From: Blastococcus capsensis
GTDB lineage: Bacteria > Actinomycetota > Actinomycetes > Mycobacteriales > Geodermatophilaceae
NCBI RefSeq assembly: GCF_030165005.1
Contig: NZ_JASNNW010000022.1
Span: 51,594-115,593 of the forward strand
Direction of reading: 5' to 3'
DNA: 64,000 nt
Positions 53,355 through 61,367 of this stretch are shown in pieces. A program made the position numbers and the translations under genes. The stretch's first letter is position 1. Every line of letters begins with the position of its first letter. The notes beneath the pieces are model-generated. The model was given only the letters and a program-made list of their open reading frames with translations, searched no databases and was not told where the DNA came from.

Positions 53355-53732
53355 GAGCGCCGGTCGGGCCACCACAACGTGTCGGCCGCACGTATGTCGA
53401 CCTGGTCGGGTGTGCTCGCTCCCCATGATCGGCGCCTGGACCGTCGCCTGATCGCATGGTGATCGATCCGTGATCTTCCGAGGGGCCGAGGTCGGATGAT
53501 CTGCCCCTAGAGTCTCGGCACATGTGCGCCAGATCACTCACCGGTCGCCCGGACGTCCCGGGCCTCCCAGCCGGTCCGGGTCGGGGCATGCCCGGGACCG
53601 GCGCGGGGGCCCGTGCACGGCGCTCGTGGCCGCCGTCCGACCGAGCGCCCGCGGTCCCGTGAGGGCCCGCTCCGCCACCCGCACCAGGCTCGCCCCCGCG
53701 CCGTCCGCCGGCGCAGAAAGGAAGTGCAGTCC
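53355..53732 (+). promoter_or_regulatory. Upstream region of the second liv operon
   Basis: About 380 bp without a convincing gene. It holds several TGATC words (53455-53480: GTGATCGATCCGTGATC) and a possible -10 TAGAGT near 53510. AAAGGAAG just upstream of GTG 53733 is a good ribosome site. The ORFs on either strand here are Arg/Pro-rich shadows. Confidence 0.4.
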
Positions 53733-54524
53733 GTGCTGAGCATCGATGCGCTCCACGTGACCTACGGCGGCGCCGTCCAGGCCGTGCGGGGGGTGTCCAT
53801 GGAAGTCCCCGACGGCAAGGTCGTCGCCGTGCTCGGCAGCAACGGCGCCGGCAAGACGACCCTGCTGCGCACCATCTCCGGCACCCTGCGGCTGCACCGC
53901 GGCAAGGTGGACGCCGGGACCGTGCGTTTCGACGGAACCGATCTCGTCGGCCGGGACGCGGCCCAGGCCGTCCGGCTCGGCCTCGTGCAGGTGCCGGAGG
54001 GCCGGCGGATCTTCGGCCGCCTCACGGTGGAGGAGAACCTGCGGGCCGGCGGGATGGGCAACAAGGACAAGACGGCCAAGGCCAAGGCCCAGGACCGGGT
54101 CTACGACATGTTCCCCGTCCTCAAGGAGCGGAGCTCGCAGCGCGGCGCGCTGCTGTCCGGCGGCGAGCAGCAGATGCTCGCCATCGGCCGGGCGCTGATG
54201 GCCAGCCCCAAACTGCTTCTCCTCGACGAGCCGTCACTCGGGCTGGCGCCGCGCATCATCGGCCAGATCGGCGAGGTCATCGCCGAGATCAACCGGCAGG
54301 GGACCTCGGTCCTGCTCGTCGAGCAGAACGCGACCATGGCGCTCGGGGTGGCCGACCTGGCCTACGTGCTCGACGTCGGGGAGGTGTCCCTCTCCGGGGA
54401 CGCCCGGGAGCTCGCCCGGACCGACGAGGTCCAGCGGCTGTACCTGGGCCACGACGGCGGCGACGCCGGCGAGCAGCGGGTGCGCGTGGCGTCGGGCAAG
54501 AAGCTCTCCCGGTGGACGGCATGA
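53733..54524 (+). CDS. Branched-chain-type ABC transporter ATP-binding protein (LivF-like), second system
   Basis: 263 residues from GTG 53733. Walker A GSNGAGKTT, signature LSGGEQQMLAIGRAL, Walker B LLLLDEPSLGLAP. A lysine-rich insert GGMGNKDKTAKAKAQDRVY follows the Q-loop region and a C-terminal extension (DGGDAGEQRVRVASG) is unusual. First gene of a five-gene importer operon transcribed ATPase-first. Confidence 0.92.
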   Translation: MLSIDALHVTYGGAVQAVRGVSMEVPDGKVVAVLGSNGAGKTTLLRTISGTLRLHRGKVDAGTVRFDGTDLVGRDAAQAVRLGLVQVPEGRRIFGRLTVEENLRAGGMGNKDKTAKAKAQDRVYDMFPVLKERSSQRGALLSGGEQQMLAIGRALMASPKLLLLDEPSLGLAPRIIGQIGEVIAEINRQGTSVLLVEQNATMALGVADLAYVLDVGEVSLSGDARELARTDEVQRLYLGHDGGDAGEQRVRVASGKKLSRWTA

Positions 54525-55390
54525 GCGCCACGCGGGCCGCCGAGTCCGGGACCCGGTCGGACATCCCGCCCGTCGAGGTGGTCGGTGTCAGCGTCCGGTT
54601 CGGTGCGATCACGGCGCTGTCGGAGGTCTCGTTCACCGTCGTCCCCGGCACGATCCACGCGATCATCGGGCCCAACGGTGCCGGGAAGTCGACGATGTTC
54701 AACGTCCTGTCGGGGGTCTACAAGGCCGCCGAGGGCGAGGTCAGGTTCGGCGACGCGCGGCTGGACCGCATGCGGCCGTACCAGATCGCCGGCATCGGGG
54801 TCGCGCGTGCGTTCCAGAACATCGCGCTGTCGGGCACCCAGTCGGTGGCCGAGAACCTGATGCTCGGCCGCCACCACCTGACCAAGGCGGGCTTCGTCGC
54901 CGCCGGCCTGCGCCTCCCGCGGGCAACGCGGGAGGGCAGGCGCCACGGCGAGCGGGTGGCCGAGATCGCCGACTTCCTCGATCTCGGCGACAAGCTGCAC
55001 ACGCCCGTCGGTGTGCTGTCCTACGGCGACCAGAAGCGGGTGGAGGTGGCGCGGGCGCTGTGCACCGAGCCGCGGCTGCTGCTCCTGGACGAGCCGGTGG
55101 CCGGCATGAACGCCGAGGAGACCGACCGCATGGCCGCCGCCATCCTCGAGATCCGGTCGGCGCTCGGGATCTCGGTCGTCCTGGTCGAGCACGACATGGG
55201 GATGGTCATGTCACTGGCCGACCGGGTCACCGTCCTCGACTTCGGCCGCCGGATCGCCGACGGCACCCCGGCGCAGGTGCAGACCGACCCCGAGGTGATC
55301 CGCGCCTACCTGGGCTCCGGTGACGAGGACAGCCCCTCCGAAGCCGCGGCCCACCACCACCCCTCCGACACACCTGGGGCGACCTCGTGA
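54521..55390 (+). CDS. Branched-chain-type ABC transporter ATP-binding protein (LivG-like), second system
   Basis: 289 residues from ATG 54521, overlapping the previous stop (ATGA). Walker A GPNGAGKST, the LivG AFQNIALSGTQSVAENLMLGRH loop, signature LSYGDQKRVEVARAL, Walker B LLLLDEPVAGMNAEE and C-terminal FGRRIADGTPAQVQTDPEVIRAYLG. The tail carries a run of histidines (AAHHHP). Confidence 0.92.
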   Translation: MSATRAAESGTRSDIPPVEVVGVSVRFGAITALSEVSFTVVPGTIHAIIGPNGAGKSTMFNVLSGVYKAAEGEVRFGDARLDRMRPYQIAGIGVARAFQNIALSGTQSVAENLMLGRHHLTKAGFVAAGLRLPRATREGRRHGERVAEIADFLDLGDKLHTPVGVLSYGDQKRVEVARALCTEPRLLLLDEPVAGMNAEETDRMAAAILEIRSALGISVVLVEHDMGMVMSLADRVTVLDFGRRIADGTPAQVQTDPEVIRAYLGSGDEDSPSEAAAHHHPSDTPGATS

Positions 55391-56277
55391 CCCAGTTCCT
55401 CTCCCTGCTGCTCAACGGGCTGTCCCTCGGCGCCCTCTACGCGCTCATCGCCCTCGGCTTCGTGATCATCTTCAAGGCGAGCGAGGTGGTGAGCTTCACC
55501 CACGGCTCGCTGCTGCTGCTGGGCGCCTACTCCATCGCCCGGCTCTCGGACTCGATCGGGTTCCTGCCGGCCGTCCTGGTGGGCATCCTGATCACGGCGG
55601 CCGCGGCGTTCGTTATCGAGCGCCTGATCATCAACCGGCTCCGCGGTGCGGCGGTGATCAGCCTGGCCATCGTCACCATCGGCGTCGACATCATCCTGCT
55701 CACCGAACTCATCCGCCGGCTCGGCTCGGACATCCTCAACGTGCCGCACCCGTGGGGCGGGGAGTCGTTCCGGGTCGGCAGCGTCGGGCTCAGCCAGAAC
55801 CGGCTGATCGCGTTCCTCGTGGCGGCGGTCCTCATCGCGCTGTTCTTCGTGGCCTTCAAGTACTCCAGCTGGGGCATCGCGATGCGGGCGTCGGCGGAGG
55901 ACGGCGAGACGGCGGCGCTGATGGGCATCCGGCAGGGCCGGGTCTCCGCTCTGGCATGGGTGGTCGCCGGTGTGCTCGCCGCGGTCGCGGCCCTGTTCCT
56001 CGTCGGTTCCCCCACCCCGGGCGTCACGCCCACGGCGTACGCCGTCGCGCTCCGGGCGTTCCCGGCCGCGATCCTCGGCGGTCTCGACTCGACCGGGGGT
56101 GCGCTGGCGGGGGGCCTGCTGATCGGCATCGCCGAGGCCATGGCGGCCGGCTACCAGGATCAGCTGCTGTTCCTCGGCCGCGGATTCAGCGCCGTCGTCC
56201 CCTTCATCGTGATGATCGCCGTCCTGATGTTCCGCCCCTCCGGTTTGTTCGGGACGAAGGAGCTGACCCGTGTCTGA
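55387..56277 (+). CDS. Branched-chain-type ABC transporter permease (LivH-like), second system
   Basis: 296 residues, GTG 55387 overlapping the ATPase stop. MTQFLSLLLNGLSLGALYAL then ALGFVIIFKASEVVSFTHGSLL is the LivH start; the loop WGIAMRASAEDGETAALMGI contacts the ATPases. The C-terminus is RPSGLFGTKELTRV. Overlaps the next gene by 8 bp. Confidence 0.92.
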   Translation: MTQFLSLLLNGLSLGALYALIALGFVIIFKASEVVSFTHGSLLLLGAYSIARLSDSIGFLPAVLVGILITAAAAFVIERLIINRLRGAAVISLAIVTIGVDIILLTELIRRLGSDILNVPHPWGGESFRVGSVGLSQNRLIAFLVAAVLIALFFVAFKYSSWGIAMRASAEDGETAALMGIRQGRVSALAWVVAGVLAAVAALFLVGSPTPGVTPTAYAVALRAFPAAILGGLDSTGGALAGGLLIGIAEAMAAGYQDQLLFLGRGFSAVVPFIVMIAVLMFRPSGLFGTKELTRV

Positions 56278-57502
56278 GTCGACCGTCATCGCCGACTCCG
56301 GGGCGCAGCGCTCAGGGGTCAGCGCCCCGGCGCCGGCCGGCCGCGGGCGTTCCATCCTGCGTCCACTGCTGCTGGTCGCGCTGCTGGTGGTGCTGCTCGC
56401 GCTGCCGCTGTACGTCGAGGAGTTCTGGCTGCGCACCGGCTTCGCGGTATTCGGCGCAGCCGTTGGGGCGATCGGGCTGAACCTGCTGGTCGGCAACGCC
56501 GGGCAGCTGTCGCTCGCCCACGCCTTCTTCCTCGCCGTGGGCGCGGTCAGCTACGTGTACGTCTCCGGCGAGCCGGGTGGCCTCGGGGTCGCCGAACTGG
56601 ACGGTCTGGGGCTGCCGCCCATCGTCGGGATGGTGGTGGGCGTCCTCCTGGCGGGTCTGGCCGGTCTGATCTTCAGTCCCCTGGCAGCGCGACTGCGCGG
56701 CATCTACCTCGGTGTCGCGTCGCTGGCGCTGGTCTTCATCGGCATCCACGTGCTCAACGCCTGGACCCCGGTCACCGGCGGGTTCAACGGCCGCGCGGCG
56801 CCGAATTTCGAGCTGTTCGGCTTCACCTTCGGCAACCGCGACCCGGAGCTCTACGTCCTGGGCGTGCCGTTCCGGGAGGCCGAACGGCTGTGGTACCTCG
56901 GCCTCGTCCTGGCGCTGCTGGCCTACTGGTACGCCCGCAACCTGCTGCGCAGCCGGCCCGGCCGGGCGCTGCAGACCCTGCGGGACAGCGAGGTCGCCGC
57001 CTCGGTCATGGGCGTCAACGTCCAGCGCTACAAGGCCCGGATCTTCCTGGTGAGCTCCATGTACGCCGGGCTCGCCGGCGTGATGTACGCGCTGTCCATC
57101 GGGAGCATCGCGCCGGAGTCCTTCGGGCTCGAGCTGTCGATCCTCTACCTCGCCATGATCGTGCTCGGCGGCCTGGGGTCGGTGAACGGTGCGGTGCTCG
57201 GCGCGCTGTTCGTCAGCGCCCTTCCGCTGGTCTTCCAGCGGTACGCCGACCTCATCCCCTTCGTCGGCGACCGCGGTGAGGGCGGGCTGGCGGCGGGTGA
57301 GGCGGCCCGCTTCCTCTTCGGCCTGGCCATCGTCCTGGTCATCCTCTTCGAGCCGGCCGGCCTCGCCGGCATCGCCAACCGCATCACCGGCCGGGTGCGG
57401 CGCCGTCCGGGAGGACGGGTCACCGAGCACCCGCCCGACTCATCCAGCCAGTCCAACGCCCCCGTTCCGTCCGACAAACCAGCCCAAGGGAGCACCACGT
57501 GA
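56270..57502 (+). CDS. Branched-chain-type ABC transporter permease (LivM-like), second system
   Basis: 410 residues from GTG 56270. LVGNAGQLSLAHAFFLAVGAVSY and LAARLRGIYLGVASLALVFIGIHVL are LivM motifs; the loop SRPGRALQTLRDSEVAASVMGVN interacts with the ATPase. The N-terminal ~25 and C-terminal ~35 residues are polar tails (PDSSSQSNAPVPSD). Overlaps the lipoprotein gene by 4 bp. Confidence 0.92.
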   Translation: MSESTVIADSGAQRSGVSAPAPAGRGRSILRPLLLVALLVVLLALPLYVEEFWLRTGFAVFGAAVGAIGLNLLVGNAGQLSLAHAFFLAVGAVSYVYVSGEPGGLGVAELDGLGLPPIVGMVVGVLLAGLAGLIFSPLAARLRGIYLGVASLALVFIGIHVLNAWTPVTGGFNGRAAPNFELFGFTFGNRDPELYVLGVPFREAERLWYLGLVLALLAYWYARNLLRSRPGRALQTLRDSEVAASVMGVNVQRYKARIFLVSSMYAGLAGVMYALSIGSIAPESFGLELSILYLAMIVLGGLGSVNGAVLGALFVSALPLVFQRYADLIPFVGDRGEGGLAAGEAARFLFGLAIVLVILFEPAGLAGIANRITGRVRRRPGGRVTEHPPDSSSQSNAPVPSDKPAQGSTT

Positions 57503-58746
57503 GACTCAGCAAGCGTTCGACCGGCGCCACGATGCTGGCCGCCACCTTCGTCATGGCCGCCTCCGGTTGCAGCACCAAGGCGCCGGAGAGCTCCGGCGGG
57601 GGTGGCGGTGGCGATGCTGCCGCCGGCGACGTCGCGACCGACGTCGGCATCGAGGGCGAGACGATCAACCTGGGGGTGCTCACCGATCTGACCGGCGTCT
57701 TCGCCGCGCTGGGCAACGACATCACCAACGCCAACCAGCTGTTCTGGGAGAACAACCAGGTCTGCGACACGTACGACGTCTCCCTCGACATCCAGGACAC
57801 CGGGTACGTCCCGCAGCAGGGCGTCCAGCTCTACAGCGGGATGCAGGACAGCATCCTGGCCATGCAGCAGACGATCGGCTCACCCATCAACACGGCCCTG
57901 GCCCCGGAGTACGAGTCGGACCAGATCGTCAACTTCCCCTCGGCGTGGTCGAAGACGCTCACCGAGATCCCGGGAACGGGTGTCGTCGGTGCGACGTACG
58001 ACGTGGAGATCGCCAACGGCTACGACTACCTGTTCCGGGAAGGCCTCCTCCAGGAGGGCGACACCGTCGGCCACATCTACTTCGAGGGTGAATACGGGGC
58101 CAACGGCCTGGCCGGCACCGAGGCCGTCGCCGCGGCGAAGGGCCTCGAGGTCATCCCGGCCCAGATCAAGGCGACCGACCAGGACATGAGTGCGCAGATC
58201 ACCCAGTTCAAGGCGGCCGGTGTCGACCTGATCGCCCTGACCGTGGCCCCGGGGCAGACGGCCTCGGTCGCCACCGTGGCGGCAGCACAGGGGCTCGACG
58301 TCCCGATCCTGGGCAGCAACCCCGTCTTCGCCCCGGGACTCCTGGACGGGCCGGCGGCCGAGTGGCTGAAGACGCACCTGTACGTCGCCTCGCCGGTGTC
58401 GTCGTTCGACGCGCACCCGGAGCTCCTCGAGCAGTACCAGGAGGCCTACCCCGACGCGACGCCCAGCCTGGGCGTGGTCGTGGGCTTCGGCATGAGCGAG
58501 ATGATGAAGCAGGTGCTCGACGCGGCCTGCGAGAACGGTGACCTCACCCGTGAGGGCGTGCTGAACGCCTTCAGCGAGCTCGAGCAGGTCGAGACCGGCG
58601 GCCTCGTCGTCCCGATCCGTGGCTTCGAGCTCGGCAAGTCGCCCAGCCTGGAGAGCTTCATCCTCCAGCCGGCCGACGTGCCCGGCGGTGCCACGGTCCT
58701 GGAGGACTCCTTCGAGGGCGAGTTCGCCGCGGACATCGCCGGCTGA
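57499..58746 (+). CDS. ABC transporter substrate-binding lipoprotein, second liv-type system
   Basis: 415 residues from GTG 57499. Signal peptide with lipobox MAASGC (C24), a polyglycine linker, then a type I binding fold: INLGVLTDLTGVFAALGNDITNANQLFWENNQ. It is only distantly similar to the 24321 lipoprotein and its pocket loops differ, so it has another ligand. Last gene of the operon, followed by a strong terminator. No catabolic gene is linked to reveal the substrate. Confidence 0.9.
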   Translation: MRLSKRSTGATMLAATFVMAASGCSTKAPESSGGGGGGDAAAGDVATDVGIEGETINLGVLTDLTGVFAALGNDITNANQLFWENNQVCDTYDVSLDIQDTGYVPQQGVQLYSGMQDSILAMQQTIGSPINTALAPEYESDQIVNFPSAWSKTLTEIPGTGVVGATYDVEIANGYDYLFREGLLQEGDTVGHIYFEGEYGANGLAGTEAVAAAKGLEVIPAQIKATDQDMSAQITQFKAAGVDLIALTVAPGQTASVATVAAAQGLDVPILGSNPVFAPGLLDGPAAEWLKTHLYVASPVSSFDAHPELLEQYQEAYPDATPSLGVVVGFGMSEMMKQVLDAACENGDLTREGVLNAFSELEQVETGGLVVPIRGFELGKSPSLESFILQPADVPGGATVLEDSFEGEFAADIAG

Positions 58747-58760
58747 TCTCCCGCCACCGG

Positions 58761-58792
58761 CAGCGCCCCCTCCCCCCGGGGAGGGGGCGCTG
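58761..58792. terminator. Strong GC-rich hairpin after second liv operon
   Basis: CAGCGCCCCCTC (58761-58772) pairs perfectly with GAGGGGGCGCTG (58781-58792). It lies between the + strand lipoprotein gene and the - strand MFS gene; TGTCGTGTTC follows. Confidence 0.85.
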
Positions 58793-58806
58793 TCGTGTTC
58801 CGGCCC

Positions 58807-59964
58807 CTACAGCCGCCCGGCGCGGGCGACCGGAAGCAGGCGCACCGCGAGGACGGCGGTGAGGACGGCGGCCACGGCGAGCGGCAGCGTCGCCGACGTC
58901 GCCCGGGCGGCCACCGCGGTGACGAAGGGCGCGGCGAACCCGACGTAGGCGCAGGCGAGGAACAGCGACGTCAGGGCGCCGAGACGGGCCGGGGCGGCCA
59001 GCCGGGCGGTCAGGGCCAGGCCCGCCGCGAGGCACAGCCCGCCGCCGGCACCCAGCAGGGGAGCGGCGGCGACCAGCCACGGTAGTGACCCCGTGGCCGC
59101 GAACGCCGCTGCGGACCCGAACCCGAGCGTGCCGAGCGCGGTGCCGAGGACGGCGGTCCACGGCCCCAGCCGGCGTTGCAGCCCGGCGACCGCCGTGCCC
59201 GCTCCGAGCGTCACCCCCGCGAGCACGCCGGTGACCGCGACCCCGGCGGCGGGCAGCTCGACCAGCAGGGGAACCGCGGAGATGATCGTGGACGGGAACG
59301 CGTAGACGCAGACCGCGACCGGGGCGAGCACCGTCGCCACCAGCAGACCGTCCCCGGGACGGATCAGCGGCGACGCCGGCGGTCCGCCTGTCCCGGTCGG
59401 GCGGTCGTGCTGCAGGTCGACCGTCTCGGGCAGCCGCAGGGCGAAGGCGAGGCCCACGGCGACGAGCACGGTGTGCACCAGGTAGGGCAGCACCGTCGGC
59501 GCCGGGGCGTACTGGCCGAGCAGGCCGCCGGTGAGCGGGCCGAGCGAGAACCCGGCGGTCATGGCGAAGGCGGCCCGCCGGCCACCGGCGCCTTCGCCGG
59601 ATGCCAGCGAGAGCTCACCCACCCATGCGCTGCCCACGCTGAAGACGACGCCGCTGACCACCCCCTGCAGGAAGCGGGCGGCGAACAGCAGGGTCAGCGA
59701 GTCGCCGGCCGCGGCGAAGGCGAGGGAGGCCAGAGCCGACAGCACGATGCCGGGGATCGCCACCCGCCGGCGGCCCAGCCGGTCCGACAGCGGCCCGGCC
59801 ACCAGCAGGGCGGGGACGAGGCCGGCCGCGTAGCAGCCGAACAGCGCCGTGAGCACCTCGGCGGAGAGGTCCAGCCGTTCCTGGTAGACCAGCAGCAGCG
59901 GGGCCGGGACGTTGGTGCCCGCCGCGACGGCGAAGAGCGCGAAGACGGCCCGCTTCCAGATCAC
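58807..59964 (-). CDS. MFS transporter
   Basis: 385 residues from GTG 59964. Twelve hydrophobic segments, motif A GPLSDRLGRRRVAIPG, RFLQGVVSGVVFSVGSAWVGEL. Drug-efflux-like (DHA1). Substrate unknown. Confidence 0.87.
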   Translation of the reverse strand: MIWKRAVFALFAVAAGTNVPAPLLLVYQERLDLSAEVLTALFGCYAAGLVPALLVAGPLSDRLGRRRVAIPGIVLSALASLAFAAAGDSLTLLFAARFLQGVVSGVVFSVGSAWVGELSLASGEGAGGRRAAFAMTAGFSLGPLTGGLLGQYAPAPTVLPYLVHTVLVAVGLAFALRLPETVDLQHDRPTGTGGPPASPLIRPGDGLLVATVLAPVAVCVYAFPSTIISAVPLLVELPAAGVAVTGVLAGVTLGAGTAVAGLQRRLGPWTAVLGTALGTLGFGSAAAFAATGSLPWLVAAAPLLGAGGGLCLAAGLALTARLAAPARLGALTSLFLACAYVGFAAPFVTAVAARATSATLPLAVAAVLTAVLAVRLLPVARAGRL

Positions 59965-60044
59965 CCGGCGACCCTACGGCCCACCGACCTGCGTCGCGGT
60001 CGGCACGCACGAGGGCCCGGAATGCCGGAGCGGACCTCGCTGGG

Positions 60045-60215
60045 TCAGGAGTCGCCCCGCCTCTGCTTGCGTTCGAGCGCCCACCCACTGACGGCGCACT
60101 CCAGCAGGACCACGGCCGCTCCGGAGAACCATGCGAGGTGGAGGCGGAAGCGGATGACGCACATCGCCACGGCCACGGCGATGAAGCCGCCGAGTTGGAA
60201 GTGCCAGGGCCTCAT
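60045..60215 (-). CDS. Small membrane protein (56 residues)
   Basis: ATG 60215 to TGA 60045. Two hydrophobic stretches (GGFIAVAVAMCVIRF and LAWFSGAAVVLLECAVSGWAL) and a basic tail ERKQRRGDS. The ribosome site TAGGAGT is formed by the stop codon of the tiny ORF just upstream, 11 bp away, so the two are coupled. Unknown function. Confidence 0.65.
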   Translation of the reverse strand: MRPWHFQLGGFIAVAVAMCVIRFRLHLAWFSGAAVVLLECAVSGWALERKQRRGDS

Positions 60216-60226
60216 CTGCGGGACTC

Positions 60227-60301
60227 CTACTTGCGACGCGTGAAGTAGGCGATGGCCATGGAGATGGCCACGGCCACGAAGACGATGAAGAAGATGGTCA
60301 T
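60227..60301 (-). CDS. Single-helix membrane microprotein (24 residues)
   Basis: ATG 60301 to TAG 60227 encodes MTIFFIVFVAVAISMAIAYF followed by TRRK: a single hydrophobic helix with a positively charged end, a standard small bacterial membrane peptide. Upstream of the 56-residue gene by 11 bp. Confidence 0.6.
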   Translation of the reverse strand: MTIFFIVFVAVAISMAIAYFTRRK

Positions 60302-60626
60302 GCCGACCGGACCCACAGGTCAGGTGCCCGGCGCTGCGGCGAGCACGTCCTTCGCGGCCGTGGCATGGACGTTGTCCGGCATGCTGTGGATCTTGCTGGG
60401 CGACAAGGCCTGACGCACCTGCTGGCCCCGGATCGCTCGATCCAGCGACAGGACTGCGCGCGCGGGGTCGCTACCCAGGGGCGGAGGCCGTCGGGTCCGC
60501 CGCGGTGGTCCACCTGGGGCGGAAGGTGGACGTCTCACGGGCTGCCGCTGCCCTCTGGTGACGGGTCCGGCGACGTCGCCCCGAGCGGCCCGCTCTGGGA
60601 CGCCTCCCGACGAGCACCGACCGTGG
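60302..60626. other. Stretch without a convincing gene
   Basis: Frames here are Arg/Pro/Ser-rich and read as shadows. One minus-strand tail (AIRGQQVRQALSPSKIHSMPDNVHATAAKDV, ending at 60320) looks more protein-like than the rest but has no start or family I recognise; it could be a remnant. Confidence 0.4.
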
Positions 60627-60896
60627 CTACTGCCCGGCACGGTCCTCCTCCTGCAGCCACCGCTTCACCGTGTCGCTCGCTTCCCGCAAGCCAACCCCCG
60701 TGCGCTCGCGCAGCACCTTGATGGCTCGTATCCGGTCCCGATCGGAGCCTCTGGTGGCGACGGACAGCACCTCCGGGCGCACCTCCTCCATCGGCCCTCG
60801 CGGACGCTTCGCATCGCGCGCCTTCAATCTGTGCGCGAGCAGGAAGAGGACCAGCCCGCAGGCCAGGAGAACGATGGCGACTCCGCTGGCTGTCAC
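60627..60896 (-). CDS. Membrane-anchored protein with ribosomal L7/L12 C-terminal-like domain
   Basis: 89 residues from GTG 60896. One N-terminal helix (SGVAIVLLACGLVLFLLAHRL) and a charged linker are followed by a domain (DRIRAIKVLRERTGVGLREASDTVKRWLQ) that closely follows the bL12 C-terminal fold (K-IKVVREIT-LGLKEAKDLV). The motif binds translation factors in L12; here it would face the cytoplasm from the membrane. Function unknown. Confidence 0.75.
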   Translation of the reverse strand: MTASGVAIVLLACGLVLFLLAHRLKARDAKRPRGPMEEVRPEVLSVATRGSDRDRIRAIKVLRERTGVGLREASDTVKRWLQEEDRAGQ

Positions 60897-61062
60897 GGGG
60901 TCATGGTGCCCGCCGCGCCATACTGCGTGCTGCGCCGGCCATCCGCGGCGTTGAGCCGGACGCGATGCATGTGCGCATCTTTCGGCTCTGTCGAGTAGGT
61001 CGCTTCGACGTCCGCGTCGAAGACCTCGGCTACCACAGAAGCCCAGGTCAGGAGGGGGTGGG

Positions 61063-61104
61063 TGCGCCATCAGGGACTCGAACCCCGAACCCGCTGATTA
61101 AGAG
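61063..61104 (-). other. attL-type site: 3' portion of a tRNA-Lys gene
   Basis: On the minus strand CTCTTAATCAGCGGGTTCGG, then a T-arm GGGGTTCGAGTCCC and ATGGCGCA, is the 3' half of an actinobacterial tRNA-Lys(CUU): anticodon CTT, the variable and T arms and the 3' acceptor strand. The 5' half (expected GCGCCATTAGCTC...) is missing; the DNA beyond 61104 is unrelated. A tyrosine integrase follows 264 bp away, so this is the attachment core duplicated by integration. Confidence 0.75.
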
Positions 61105-61367
61105 CCGGTATTGGACGCCATTCCCCGTCCATTCCGGGCGATGCATCGTCGCTGCTCAGGGGGCTGTTACGCGTCACTGACCTGCGGTAACGTCGGCGAC
61201 GAGGTGGTGACGGGAATGTTGGTTACAATTGATCGACGTCGGCTGAAAATGGCAAGAAACGGCTGTGCTGCGGACTCCCTGCGGACAGTTGCAATTGCTC
61301 GCCGCGCTGTTGGTCGCGTTCGACAGGCGGCGTCGGGCGCCTGCGGCAGCGTCATGGGGGCCTGACG
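61105..61367 (+). promoter_or_regulatory. Region between attachment site and integrase
   Basis: Noticeably AT-richer than the window, around GGGAATGTTGGTTACAATTG (61211-61230), with AAAATGGCAAGAAACGG after it. It probably contains the integrase promoter and arm-type binding sites. A 49-codon frame from ATG 61216 to 61365 (MLVTIDRRRLKMARNG...) might be an excisionase remnant, but nothing in it supports a helix-turn-helix. Confidence 0.4.

Noticed and set aside
51683..53377. 564-codon minus-strand ORF opposite the ATP-grasp gene
   Set aside because: No motif; composition is a frame shadow of the + strand gene, which has clear ATP-grasp features.
53355..53732. Arg/Pro-rich ORFs upstream of the second liv operon
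   Set aside because: They have shadow-like composition on both strands and no family resemblance; treated as promoter region.
61216..61365. 49-codon ORF before the integrase as an excisionase
   Set aside because: It has no recognisable helix-turn-helix and no ribosome site; kept only as a note in the regulatory region entry.
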